A stretch of DNA of 64,000 bases from Holacanthus passer (taxonomy: Eukaryota; Chordata; Actinopteri; Pomacanthidae): the NCBI GenBank assembly GCA_025331565.1, contig JAFREQ010000039.1, positions 2,170,001 through 2,234,000 on the forward strand, in the 5' to 3' direction. Below, piece by piece: positions 26,296 to 36,382 of this stretch. Both the position numbers and the translations under genes were made by a program. Numbering within the stretch: the stretch's first letter is position 1; each line of letters opens with the position of its first letter. The notes beneath the pieces were generated by a model. That model saw only the letters and a list, made by a program, of their open reading frames with translations, had not been told where the DNA came from and did not search any database.

Positions 26296-26927
26296 ATCGA
26301 GCTCCACACTGCGAGAAGAGTTGTCAAAAAAGGGTGGGCTGTGCAGTTTCTGTGCAGAGGAAAGATGCTGCTGGTACCAAGCTGAGTGCTTCAATAGAGA
26401 TGGAGATGGACTGAGCCCAGTTTGGGCAGCAGCCAACCCTGTGACAGTGCATTTACAGCAGCCAGGGAACAGCATGCTCTCTCTGGATGGATCATGAAAG
26501 CAGCAGCTCAAAACACACACACACACACAACAAACCGCATGCAAGAACACAGGAGCTGCTTTTGGACAATTAAGCATCCCTGCATGCATGTGAAGCATCC
26601 TCTTCTCCTGAGGGCTGGGTGGGGGGTCATGTTAGCAGAATGGGAAATCCGGAAATTAAGCAGGATGCAATGAGCAATTAAAAAGTTGGCACGAGATGAA
26701 TCATGCTACAATCATGCTCCACTCACCAGACTCGTTTCTGAGAGCACGACCGAAACTCTCGCTCCACCATTTCCACACACACACACGTCAGCATTAGATC
26801 AAAAACAAACGGCACAAACAGCTGACCCACCTCGTGTCTGTTAAATCCTCTCAGGAGAAGCCGCTGGACGTCCGAAAGCCCCGGAACTGAGCGACCCCTT
26901 TCCAACCGTGATGGTGAGCCGGCAGAG
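26296..26927 (-). other. caprin2: caprin2 5' untranslated exon and first intron (predicted)
   Basis: A strong donor (GTCTG/GTGAGT, exon end at 26727) lies about 200 nt downstream of a TATA box. A good acceptor (TTCTCGCAG, exon start 26308) with a pyrimidine-rich tract lies just upstream of the caprin2 ATG. This implies a first exon of about 26727-26925 spliced to 26308. The reading frame of exon 1 joins the caprin2 frame without a stop. Confidence 0.5.
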
Positions 26928-26950
26928 GCCACGCCGGTGTCCGCTCATAG

Positions 26951-26959
26951 CTTTATATA
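26951..26959 (-). promoter_or_regulatory. TATA box of caprin2
   Basis: TATATAAAG on the minus strand in a GC-rich context, placed so that transcription would start near 26922-26930, just before the predicted first exon. It is the only clear TATA element beside a gene start in this window. Confidence 0.55.
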
Positions 26960-28762
26960 GCCTGCGGCCGCACACCGGTGGCGACACGCTTCATCCTGAC
27001 CACATCCGGTCCTGACACCTGTCACCGTTCACACGCGATCCCGATTCAAAAAAAAAAAACGTGTTCACACTGCTGTAATGTTCCAACGGTGATTTCATGT
27101 TTGATCAGCGCGGAATAGTTCAAAAATAAATTTTACTGTACGAGCTGCCCAGATCAATACTGTTTTTCTTGTAGTGTGAGTCAAAGGTCAATAGTCAACA
27201 GTGAATTTACATTAAAGGCACAATCCATGGTCAATCAATAGGAGCTTCACAGTGGATCATCTTGTTTTAACTGAACTGTTCAAGGCCAAAATATACAAAA
27301 ATATGAACATTTTGGTAAATACAGTTGGCATGACAAGCTAAAGCAAATAAAAATGTAATGTATGCTGCCTGACAATTATATCCAATGTCCACATCTGCTC
27401 CCATGAGGGTCCATTTGTGTTTGTCAGAGTCCACTGATGTGATGGGAAACATCCACATGTGCATGTGTACTCATCATGGATGTTGGTAGAAATGCACACA
27501 AAAGCAAACACAGCCAATTACCTTCTGTTAAAACCCTGTTTAAATTTCCCAATTCTGCTTCCTGTCCCTACATGTTTTGTCCTGCTGTGCCCTCAGGTGG
27601 TGGAGGACTGCTATGCCATTTGATTTGAACACTTTGAAAGTTAATTCAAGAAGGGCTTTTTTCTCTTTTTGCTTCATGTATTTTACTGTAGAGACCTGTA
27701 GAGTTGAACAGAATGCAATATATCAGAAGGATGAGTTGATATTCAGAGTTGAGTGTATTATTTCTCATCATTTGGGTAAATGCCATTACAGTTACACAGA
27801 TAAATCCAAAAAGTATTTTATTCTGAAGCAAAAAAGTATTAAATAAATGTTATAAATTTAAGGCAAATTCTTGGGCTAATTCCCATTGTATATAAAAGTG
27901 ACAAAAAAAAGTCACTGAACAAATTATTGTAAGAAGAAACTTATATTAAAATAAATACATATGATCATTAAATATACTGTATATTTCTTTTTTCAGTTTT
28001 TGTCCCCAGCATTCACCTTTCTCACATATTTAAAATGAATAAATGGTGGTGAAGTAGTCCTGTTGCAATACTGCTCATGAGCACAGTGATGTTAAAACAT
28101 GTTTGCACTTAACTTGTAAAAGCTAATATGAGGTGATTCAAGCTTTACGTTTGGTATTGAAGTTCAAAACTTTGCCAAAGCAACAGTAAAATATTGTGAT
28201 ACATCACCTGTGCTGTCAATAGTAGATGGTTCCTTTCTGTATTGTAGCACTACTGGGACAATAACGTGTGTTTGCGTTATTACTGCAGCCATGACGTGCT
28301 TTCTGAAGTGAAGGATGAGAGAGGGTGCGTTCAGTGGCCTTATATGTGTTCCAAATGTTTTATGAAGCCTACAGTGTCATGTTCAGTCTGCTTTCATTGC
28401 TTTAAAAGTTCTACTCTACTGACAGGTATTTGAATCAAAGTGAAGCCAAAACTCAGCTGAAATGTGATTTGGCCTTTTTGTGCTCTCTGTAATGTTTTTA
28501 GGTCAATATCAGTGCTGGGATGTGGAGAAAAACCTAATTCAGATGTGTGCAGTCTTTAAAACCTATAAAGTTATACTTTGAATCAAGGTCTTGTGGACTG
28601 ATTTTGGTGTCATGGTTTTGGGTTTTAGTTATTTCCGTTTTTATTTTGAATGGGTATGTCCTCAGGTGTGTTTTGGTTTCATTACTTCCTGCATGTGTGT
28701 GTTTTCAGCCTTTGGGACTGCTGATTGGTTTCACCTGTTATCCTCCCCACCTTGAGTACTAA

Positions 28763-28790
28763 GTGTGTGTGTGTGTGTGTGTGTGTGTGT
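28763..28790. repeat. (GT)n microsatellite
   Basis: Fourteen GT units in the spacer between caprin2 and b2m-A. Confidence 0.9.
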
Positions 28791-29269
28791 TGCCTTCAAG
28801 GACAGTTTGTCTTTGTACTGTGTGCCAAGTGTTTCAGCTTGTTCCTTGTGTTTAGTCTTCCTGTTCCTCCAGAGTTTTGGGGCTTTTTTTGTTTAGCTTC
28901 CCTGGACCTCGCCTCTTCATTGGTGTTTGGATTCCTGCCTGCTGTTGGACCTGTTTACATAGTGAGCATGGTAAATATATTGCACAGTATTGTACATATA
29001 AACAGTAATATTGTGCAGTATAAGTATCAAAACACTGGATCACAAGTCACTCTTGCACTCAAAGATTGTAAATGCCTACCTTTCAATTGTGGGAAGGAGA
29101 ACGGGAGCAGGTATTATCGACTCCTACACTATGGTGGCAGTCTGGCAGGGCTCAACAAAAGGCTTTAGAAGGGTGAGTAGGATGTTTTATCTTTCCAATA
29201 TAGTGAGATTTCATAAATTGAGGTGTGGGTGTGTATAATATATTTTCTCTTTGTTCATAGTTGGACCTT

Positions 29270-29460
29270 TTTAAAATATGATATGGCTGCTGGCGCAGTC
29301 GGACCACTCCACAAAATAATCCACCAGCGATCTGTACTCCCCCTCCTGCCTGTCCTGAATACACCCAACCACTGCAGAATCATCTGAGAACTTCTGCAAG
29401 TGGCATGTCCCAGTGTTGTACTGGAAGACAGAGGTGCAGAGGATGAACAGAAATGGGGTG
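29270..29460 (-). mobile_element. LINE reverse-transcriptase remnant
   Basis: The minus strand encodes LQKFSDDSAVVGCIQD, which resembles the catalytic F/YxDD motif of a non-LTR retrotransposon reverse transcriptase followed by the usual downstream segment. It is short, has no flanking coding sequence, and sits beside an unrelated-looking proline-rich repeat. Confidence 0.65.
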
Positions 29461-29493
29461 TCTCTAGTCTCCTGTCCCCCAGCTGGAACCTCC

Positions 29494-29960
29494 AGATCCT
29501 CCAGTGCTCGTGCTGCAGGACCAGCAGTCCTCAGAGCACCAGCTGCAGCAGCCCGTTCCTCCAGAGCCACCCGAGTCTCCTGTTCCTCCAGTGCACCAGC
29601 TGCAGTAGCCCGTTCCTCCAGAGCCACCCGAGTCTCCTGTTCCTCCAGTGCACCAGCTGCAGCAGCCCGTTCCTCCAGAACCACCAGAGCCTCCTGTTCC
29701 ACCAGAGCCACAGTGGCCGCAGCCAGAGCCTCCAGAGCCACAGCGGCACCCTCCAGAGCCCGTGTCCTCACCCTCCAGAGCCCGTGTCCTCACCCTCCAG
29801 AGCCCGTGTCCTCACCCTCCAGAGCCCGTGTCCTCACCCTCCAGAGCCTGTCTGACACCTTCCAGAGCCTGTGAGGCCTCCAGCCCTGCCTTCCTATCTC
29901 CTCCGGCCTCCAGCCCGTCCCTTGAAGGGGTCTCGTCCCCCCCAACCTCCAGGGAAATCC
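29494..29960 (+). repeat. Proline-coding minisatellites (57-bp and 22-bp units)
   Basis: Units of 57 bp repeat at 29551, 29608 and 29665 (anchor GCCCGTTCCT). Because 57 is 19 codons the frame is kept, and one frame reads PPEPPESPVPP-like repeats; a TAG near 29606 stops that frame in one copy. From about 29754 to 29850 a 22-bp unit (AGAGCCCGTGTCCTCACCCT plus CC) recurs about four times. Open frames on both strands here come from the base composition, so I do not call a gene. It may be the proline-rich part of a dead retroelement. Confidence 0.7.
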
Positions 29961-30327
29961 CTTCTCTGTGTGTAATGACGTTGTTCATTATCCATCAGAT
30001 AGCACTGCATCGTCTTGCCTGCTAGAAAGCTGTAGTTTCACTGTTCTGTCCTCAATATATGTGCCGAATATATCTAGACAGAAAACTATACTCTTTCCTG
30101 ACATCAAGACTCTGAAGACGTTGTCTGCTTGTCCACAGGTTTACTGAAGTTTAAGTAAAGTGTGAAACTAAAAGACACAAAAAGCATAAGCAGCTCTATG
30201 CTTCTCTCATATGTAAATAAGCACATAATGTTTGCTTCTGTTAGCTTATGAACCATGTGCTAATAATAAAGCGAAACAAAACATTAACTGAAAAATAACC
30301 TTATGTAAATAAAGATAATCATTAAGA

Positions 30328-30500
30328 TATACCTTCATTTGTCCCACAGTGGGGAAATTAAATTGCACAGCAGCAAAAGGGATAGTTAGTTAAATAGTAA
30401 TAAACAGTATAAACACAGAGGTTTAAAAAGTATTAACAAACAATACATCACCATGATGCAATCAAAAGGCATGAATGTCAATGCAGATGCAAATGGTGGC
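30328..30500 (-). mobile_element. LINE 3' tail fragment, antisense
   Basis: TTCATTTGTCCCACAGTGGG followed by GAAATTAAATTGCACAG is the reverse complement of the common LINE terminus. A-rich sequence with AATAGTAATAAACAG-like motifs continues to about 30500. Confidence 0.5.
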
Positions 30501-31149
30501 CAAAGTTTAAGTGGCCAAAGAAAACATTTTCCAGTAGAAGTTCAAATATGTTAACATGGCTATGCATCAGTGTTGAATTATTATGATGTTAGACTCCGTT
30601 GGTCTCTAGTGATTTCTAAGGGAAAATCAACATCCCAAAAATGTATAATGTTGATAATTCAACAAACTGAACAGGGAGAACAGTTTGAGATTCATTCAGT
30701 TGAACTTTACCCTCCAATGACAGCAAACAGACAACCCATTATCACATTTATTTCAAAAATAATTTATTTTGAACAGTCATGAAGAGTTTTACTGTATAAA
30801 ATTTTATCGTATACATTCACAGACTGAAACTGAAAGTAGTATAACAGCATGAGAAATCTCAAATAGAAAATAATTAGCTCTCAATATTGCATGAGCTAAA
30901 ATGTGCACGATAGTAAAATTAAAAAATATCTTCTTCCTTTATTAAGCATCAAATACTTAAAAGAACACACAAATTTACATTTCCAATCATCGGTGCAAAT
31001 GATTATCTTAAAGATGCATTTTACACTACACTTCATGTGCATGTTGACAATTAAATGTAATAAATGACGACTTTTGTGGGTTGCCACCCACCTCACAAGC
31101 TCACACTTGACTGGAAAACTGATTTAACATTTTGTTGATGCACATTATG

Positions 31150-31340
31150 TTTAAATTCTATTTGTAAAGCTCCAAATCACAACAGAAGTTATCTCAAGTC
31201 ATTTTACATAAAGAGCAGGTCTGGACAGCAGGATAGTATTATTTATAGAGACCCAACAGTTCCCATCATGAGCAAGCACCTGGCAACAACAGCAAGGAAA
31301 AACCTCCCTTTAACAGGCAGAAACCTCAGAACAGATGAGC
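31150..31340 (+). repeat. Dispersed teleost repeat
   Basis: Contains blocks familiar from many percomorph genomes: CAAATCACAACAGAAGTTAT, GAGCAGGTCTGGACAG, ATGAGCAAGCACCTGG and GGAAAAACCTCCCTTTAACA. No coding capacity. Its class was not determined. It falls inside the possible 3' UTR or flank of b2m-A. Confidence 0.6.
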
Positions 31341-32170
31341 AGCCATCTGTCTTTGAAAATTAAATGGAGCATTTATGTAATTTGGTATTTAAATGATATA
31401 ATAATTTCAGTTACCCTATATCCTACACCCATGAATGTCCATGTCGTTGTGTTTCTGCTGGATCTGCAAGCGTTGGCTAACATGTCAGCCATTCAGACTT
31501 GATATTGTAATAATAAAGCCAGAATATATTAAATGAACAGGAGAGTGTGGCAGAGTCAGCTTTGCTGCACATTCTTTGGGTAGCACACTGTAGTGCTGAC
31601 ACAAAGAAATCTACTGTGACAAAAAAAAAACAGTTTCCTCATAGATTGCAATTATTAAACATACATCTTCCAAACTTTTGCCAGGACACTGTGAATGGCA
31701 CAGTTCAATTCATGATTTATAAACCAAAATGATCTCCTATTAATAATTCTCTCTAAATTGTGTATGATTAGAGCAAGCAGGTTCAGGCAGTACCACAGAT
31801 CACACAATACAGTGGCAAAACTGAGAAAAAATTTAGTGTGTGAGCTGGGTGAGCAACACTAATTAGTGATTACATGGGTTCATGTGATGTTCGTGTAGGA
31901 AGATTGTGGAAGTGAGTTTAGAAGTCTGCCCTGCAAAAACACACAATTCAAGTGCAATGTCTTCTCTCAATGGGTCTCTCATGAATATAGCGGAAACATT
32001 CCAATCTTCTTATTTTCTTGAGACGAAGCAGACCTGTGGTTATTAAACAAGAGATAACAACAGTTTATAGTCATTCAGACAGTTGTTGCACAAATTACTC
32101 ATATACTGAATTTGAAAACAACATTGAGAATAAATTTAGTTCATACCTGAAGCAAGTCGCAGTATGGAAC

Positions 32171-33777
32171 TTACATATCTGATTCTGTAGAGAGAAAGAA
32201 AAAAAAATGTTGACAACCTCTGTGTCACCTTGGATCTGGATGGTTTAGATGCTTTAAATGTGGAGTGGTGGATACCAAATACAGGTGAAATAATAGTCTG
32301 GGAAACAAATGCTGTACTTGTGGCATCTCATTAAGTAACTTAAGTTTACCCTTTTCAGATTGTTTTGAGGATCTTACTACTTGGTTGGTTAGAGTTAAGC
32401 AACACAGAATGTAGACCCAAATAATATTATAATTTTTTCATTTCACAGCATTTTGGTTTTTATTTGACAGTCATGCAATAGAGGAAATGTAGAGAGGGGT
32501 TGGAGGGTGACAGCCTGAACTGAGCATGGTAGTTACGTGTCTTAAACCATCAAGTTATGAGGACATTAACTTTTGGATTTTTTTCACTTAATTCTTTAGC
32601 TTGCTTTCAGGTTTTCAAGTACATTTTTAATTGTAATCTTTTTGTTATAGTTAAAAAAAGAAAGGTGAATGAATACTAATTGAATATTTAAAAAAAAATT
32701 TAACTGTTCAGTTTCAAACTGAAAACGATTCAAGATTATCATTTTTTGTGGGAATGAAAAATGGAATATGTGTGTTTTCTTGTTTTCATCTTTAATAGGA
32801 TAAATGCAATGAAAACAAACCCACAAAACTACTCTTGTCTCAGTTTTCACCAAGAGTTGCACATAAAGACATACCCCAGACGACTGTCTTGGGATTTCCC
32901 ATGTGAGTCACTCTGCAGGCAAAGTTATCTCCTGTGCCTGGAGTGAAGGGCACATGTCTGGTCAGGTGATATTGCCAGTTCTCCTCGAAGGCCAGGTCAG
33001 TCTGCTTGGCTCCGGGGATCTCCTGTCCGTTCCTGAGCAGCTCGATGGAGATTTCTGGTGGGTAGAAGCCACTCACATGACAGATCAGGGTGTTGGCTTT
33101 GCCCATCTCTCCTGGTAGACGGCTGTACACCTGAATCTTGGGTGAAGCTACCAAGAAAGAGAAAAACTTTAAACAAGTACAGAAACAATTTGATGAACAT
33201 ATGATAGAGCAAAGACCATTGTAGATTTGACCCACTCACCACTTCAGGAATTTCCCAGTTTGGGACAATAAAGCATATATCTATCTATCTATCTATCTAT
33301 CTATCCTACATACCCTATTCTTTACATTCTGCTTTCTGCCCCTTTTACTATGAAACTACAACGCTGTAATGTCACAGTTTGTTAAGCACACTGATCATAA
33401 TATGATAGTAAAAGAACCTGACGTGTCAGGCTCTTTGTTTGAACACTCGTCACAGCTTTGTTGTTATTCTTTTAGGACGTAAACACACGTATTCTAAACT
33501 TCACGTTTCTCAGTAAAGTTTTTATTTTACTTTACGGGAACTCTGCCCTGGACAGATTCTACTTTCTGTGGCAGTAAGTGCTAAATTGAACCGTAAAACT
33601 ATTATGAAATCGGAGGCTCCTAGACGTAAAGGCCATGTTAGGGCCTTCCTTGTATTAACACAGAGCCATTTGTAAATATACCTGCAATTCCCCAAGTACA
33701 GTAGATTACTTACTGTCTTTGGCCGCTGAATGGAGGCAGAGCAGACCGACGAGAATTAGGCAGAGACAAATCTTCAT
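32171..33777 (-). CDS. b2m: Beta-2-microglobulin, copy A
   Basis: Beta-2-microglobulin is the secreted light chain of MHC class I, needed for heavy-chain folding and surface display. Coding exons: 33714-33777 (signal peptide), 32875-33147 (whole Ig C1 domain) and 32171-32184 (last codons and TAA), totalling 351 nt or 116 aa. The start MKICLCLILVGLLCLHSA is a hydrophobic leader. The mature chain begins near TSPKIQVYSR and has the two Ig cysteines (LICHVSGF and FACRVTH, 55 residues apart) and the family end VVWESDM. Exon 3 continues 24 nt past the stop to a good donor (CTTCAG/GTATGA), so a non-coding fourth exon is likely, as in mammalian B2M. Candidate poly(A) signals are at 30747-30752 and 30763-30768. 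An IRF-type motif lies upstream. The symbol is the family name; which copy is the zebrafish b2m ortholog is not decided here. Confidence 0.95.
33244..33304 (+). mobile_element. LINE 3' tail with TATC microsatellite in b2m-A intron 1
   Basis: GGAATTTCCCAGTTTGGGA, then CAATAAAGC and a (TATC)n run to 33304. It is a 5'-truncated LINE insertion reduced to its 3' terminus. Confidence 0.6.
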
Positions 33778-33848
33778 GGTTTCACCGTGTGGAAAAGTTA
33801 ACGTATATTTGTACAAATAAGAGCGACGACGAAACTCTCTCGCGATAA

Positions 33849-33864
33849 GAAACGAAACTGAAAA
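33849..33864. promoter_or_regulatory. ISRE/IRF-type element upstream of b2m-A
   Basis: GAAACGAAACTGAAAA on the plus strand includes GAAACTGAAA, which fits the GAAANNGAAA IRF consensus. It lies about 72-87 nt upstream of the b2m-A ATG, a usual place for the interferon response element of class I pathway genes. The regulatory role is inferred. Confidence 0.6.
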
Positions 33865-34139
33865 TGTCTTTTTTTTCCGGGGAGTGCTCGCTGGTTTACT
33901 GCGGGACGCCTGGGCGGCGTTAATGCTTCATGACAAATCAGGCAACCAGGAGAGCGCCGATAACTCCGCCCCCCGAGCGATTTTCGGCGAACCTTGGTCG
34001 AAATACAAAAGTGCATCCGATAATTCGACCAGTAGAAGAATGATGAGGAAGTGTTGCTGGGTAGAACACAGTCCGACATGTTGCTCTCTGTGGCGCAGTT
34101 CATGAGTTTCATTAGACTCAACGTAAACAATGTTGTTAG

Positions 34140-35723
34140 AGATAGTTCATAATCTTTGTTTTTCAATTGTACTGGACTTATTCCTCACACACACAAATAC
34201 TAACGACAGGCCTCCTTGATACTTACAAATTTACAGATAGCCTTTTACATTGTGTTAGTTGTGTAAGGTTGTATTTTAAAGTGTTTCCAGTGTAAATTGT
34301 TCGTTTAGGTCTCTTGTTTACAGCCACACTGTAATAAATCACCTGTTGGGATTATAAACCCAACATCATCACTAACATTTGTTGCATGTTCACTCACAAA
34401 AATGAAGTAAAAAGATCCTGTCTAGACTATATGTTGTTAATACGTTTTAGCCTTGTTTAAATTGTTAATACTTTTTATACTTCTCTTGTTTACATTGCTT
34501 ATTTAATATTTATTTACTACTACTTTACTGATGCTCCTTTCTGTTCTGCTGTCCTCTTTGCTGCTGTACACTGGAAATTTCCCCGTTGTGGGAAAAGAAC
34601 ATCTTATCTCATATTGTTATTGCTGGCCAATGTTTTTTTTTTAATCTAGTGTCATATCAAATGTACTTTGATGAATTCAGTTATTGCATGAGACTAAGAT
34701 CCACACATCCAGCAAAGCAGCTTTTCCATTCCTTTAGAGATGTCTTTCTGCCTGATTAATATTCACTTGCTCTTTAGGTGTTTGGTGTTGCTGCACTTTT
34801 TTCACCAGCTAGTCTTCAAAATTAAATTAGCACTATGTACAGACACTGAAACTGATTTGTCAGTATGAAAGGCATAACAGAACAGATAACATTAGTGATA
34901 TCAGTAACATTATCTCAATGTTCCCTTGCCAATAATCAACTTTCTAAATTAATAAATAACTTGTTTCTCAAGATTTTATTGTCGTATATATAGTGAGAAA
35001 CACAGCAGTTACACCATACAACGAAATTCTTGCTTTGTCTGTTCCCTTCACGCCAGTACAAAAATAGAAAGAATAAAGGTAATGAAAATAGCAACATAAT
35101 AAAAAAGCAATGTAGAAACAAGGAACTTAACCAAATAAGTTAAAAAGTTAAAAATTCAAAAGTTAAAAAGTAAATTGTGCTATGCAACATGTAATGTGTA
35201 TACTTAAATATTGCACATCATGTATATAGCAGCAGAAATATTGCACAGTATGCATGTAACTTTATTTAAAAGTGTAAACGGGTGTAAACGGTATGTAAAC
35301 AGGGTATTGCAGTGTTATAAACTAATACTGCACAGTATCCACATAAAAATGTAGAACATGTAAACAGTATATTGTACATGATGTAAACAGTGAGTGTCTG
35401 TATTGTTCAGTCCAGTTGTTGTTAAGAGTGGGAGTGATTGAATGGGAGGTGGAGGGGGACAGTGTTTGATGTTAATATTCAGTCGTCTTGTGACATTTAA
35501 AATAGTTTGACATACATGTTATACATTTTGGGAAAGCTTTCACAAAGTGGGCTCATAATTTTCACATCAACTTTCATGTAATCTCTGTGATCTTATATAC
35601 AAGGAAGCTATAGAATTGGCACAGGACTGTCAATCAATATCAATATCAATCTATAATCAATATCCACATAATAAAAATGCATGTTGTAGAGGTTTGTGTT
35701 TTTAAAAAAAAAAAAGAAGACAT
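34140..35723. other. Spacer between b2m-A and b2m-B
   Basis: AT-rich and without a visible gene. A short LINE 3' tail lies at about 34576-34612, and a longer antisense LINE 3' end at about 34967-35470. Confidence 0.6.
34967..35470 (-). mobile_element. Rex-type LINE 3' end, antisense
   Basis: TCTCAAGATTTTATTGTCGT and ACAACGAAATTCTTGCTTTG together are the reverse complement of a LINE terminus that ends GCAAGAATTTCGTTGT...ACAATAAAATCTTGAG. A-rich sequence with tandem AAGTTAAAAAGTT units and repeated TGTAAACAG motifs follows. No coding frame is left. Confidence 0.6.
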
Positions 35724-36013
35724 CAAGGAATTTTCAAGAGGCGTTTATTTAGTAGAGGGCATGAACAAATACCTCAAACACCAATTCAAAATTAGAGAAC
35801 ACACACCCCATTTGTGTATAATTAATCTGACTAATTACAATTTGATTGCCTCATTTAGGTAGAAGAAGCAAGGAATTTTCAAGAGGCGTTTATTTAGTAG
35901 AGGGCATGAACAAATACCTCAAACACCAATTCAAAATTAGAGAACACACACCCCATTCATGTATAATTAATCTGACCAATTACAATTTGATTGCCTCATT
36001 TAGGTAGAAGAAG
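35724..36013. repeat. 145-bp tandem duplication in the b2m-B 3' region
   Basis: Two head-to-tail units, 35724-35868 and 35869-36013, that differ at only three positions by eye. Each contains GCGTTTATTT, which gives AATAAA on the minus strand (35744-35749 and 35889-35894). It lies 370-660 nt beyond the b2m-B stop codon, where its 3' end is expected. A shorter direct repeat (CACTTAAAGTCTTTAAAA) follows at about 36014-36049. Confidence 0.9.
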
Positions 36014-36382
36014 CACTTAAAGTCTTTAAAACACTTAAAGTCTTTAAAACAAAACAAAAAGACTTAAAGTTTGTGGACAGAAACAAATATCACAGGCTGA
36101 GCAAACAGAAGCTTTAGATCATTTAAGTTTAATATACACGCATGTCATTTCAGTATAAAACGCTGGAAAACAAGTTTCAAGTAATCTAAGTCATCTAAGC
36201 ACACCAATGACGAAATGACCAGCAGCCTTAACATTCTCTCATATTAAAATAGTGAAAAGTCCTCCGAATATGTTATTGATATTTGGTATTGTGAAAAGAA
36301 AAGTGAGAAGGGCTGGAGAAACTGTGATCCCGTTGATTGAAGATGTGAAGAATAGATGCTGCTGTAGCTGAGCCCAGCTGAT

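Larger units (their letters stand above)
26960..30746. other. Spacer between caprin2 and b2m-A
   Basis: No conserved gene is visible. AT-rich sequence at 27.1-28.5 kb shows nothing recognisable. A pyrimidine-rich stretch at about 28.6-28.95 kb resembles teleost retroelement leader sequence but was not identified. The RT remnant and minisatellites lie at 29.27-29.96 kb, and an antisense LINE tail at about 30328-30500. Confidence 0.6.

Noticed and set aside
29754..29850. A CRISPR-like array
   Set aside because: The 22-bp units are directly adjacent without spacers, and this is a vertebrate genome; it is a minisatellite.
29271..29874. Long open frames on both strands over the proline/alanine-rich region
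   Set aside because: They come from GC-rich tandem repeats that lack stops in several frames. There is no ATG-initiated conserved protein, and one repeat unit carries a stop in the PPE frame.
33929..33950. An X/Y box module upstream of b2m-A
   Set aside because: A Y-like CAAATCAG and an X-like GGCAACCAGG are present but touch each other, instead of being separated as in copy B, and neither is a full consensus match.
33798..34166. 122-codon minus-strand frame upstream of b2m-A
   Set aside because: It overlaps the b2m-A promoter and ISRE, has no domain, and has the composition of non-coding sequence.
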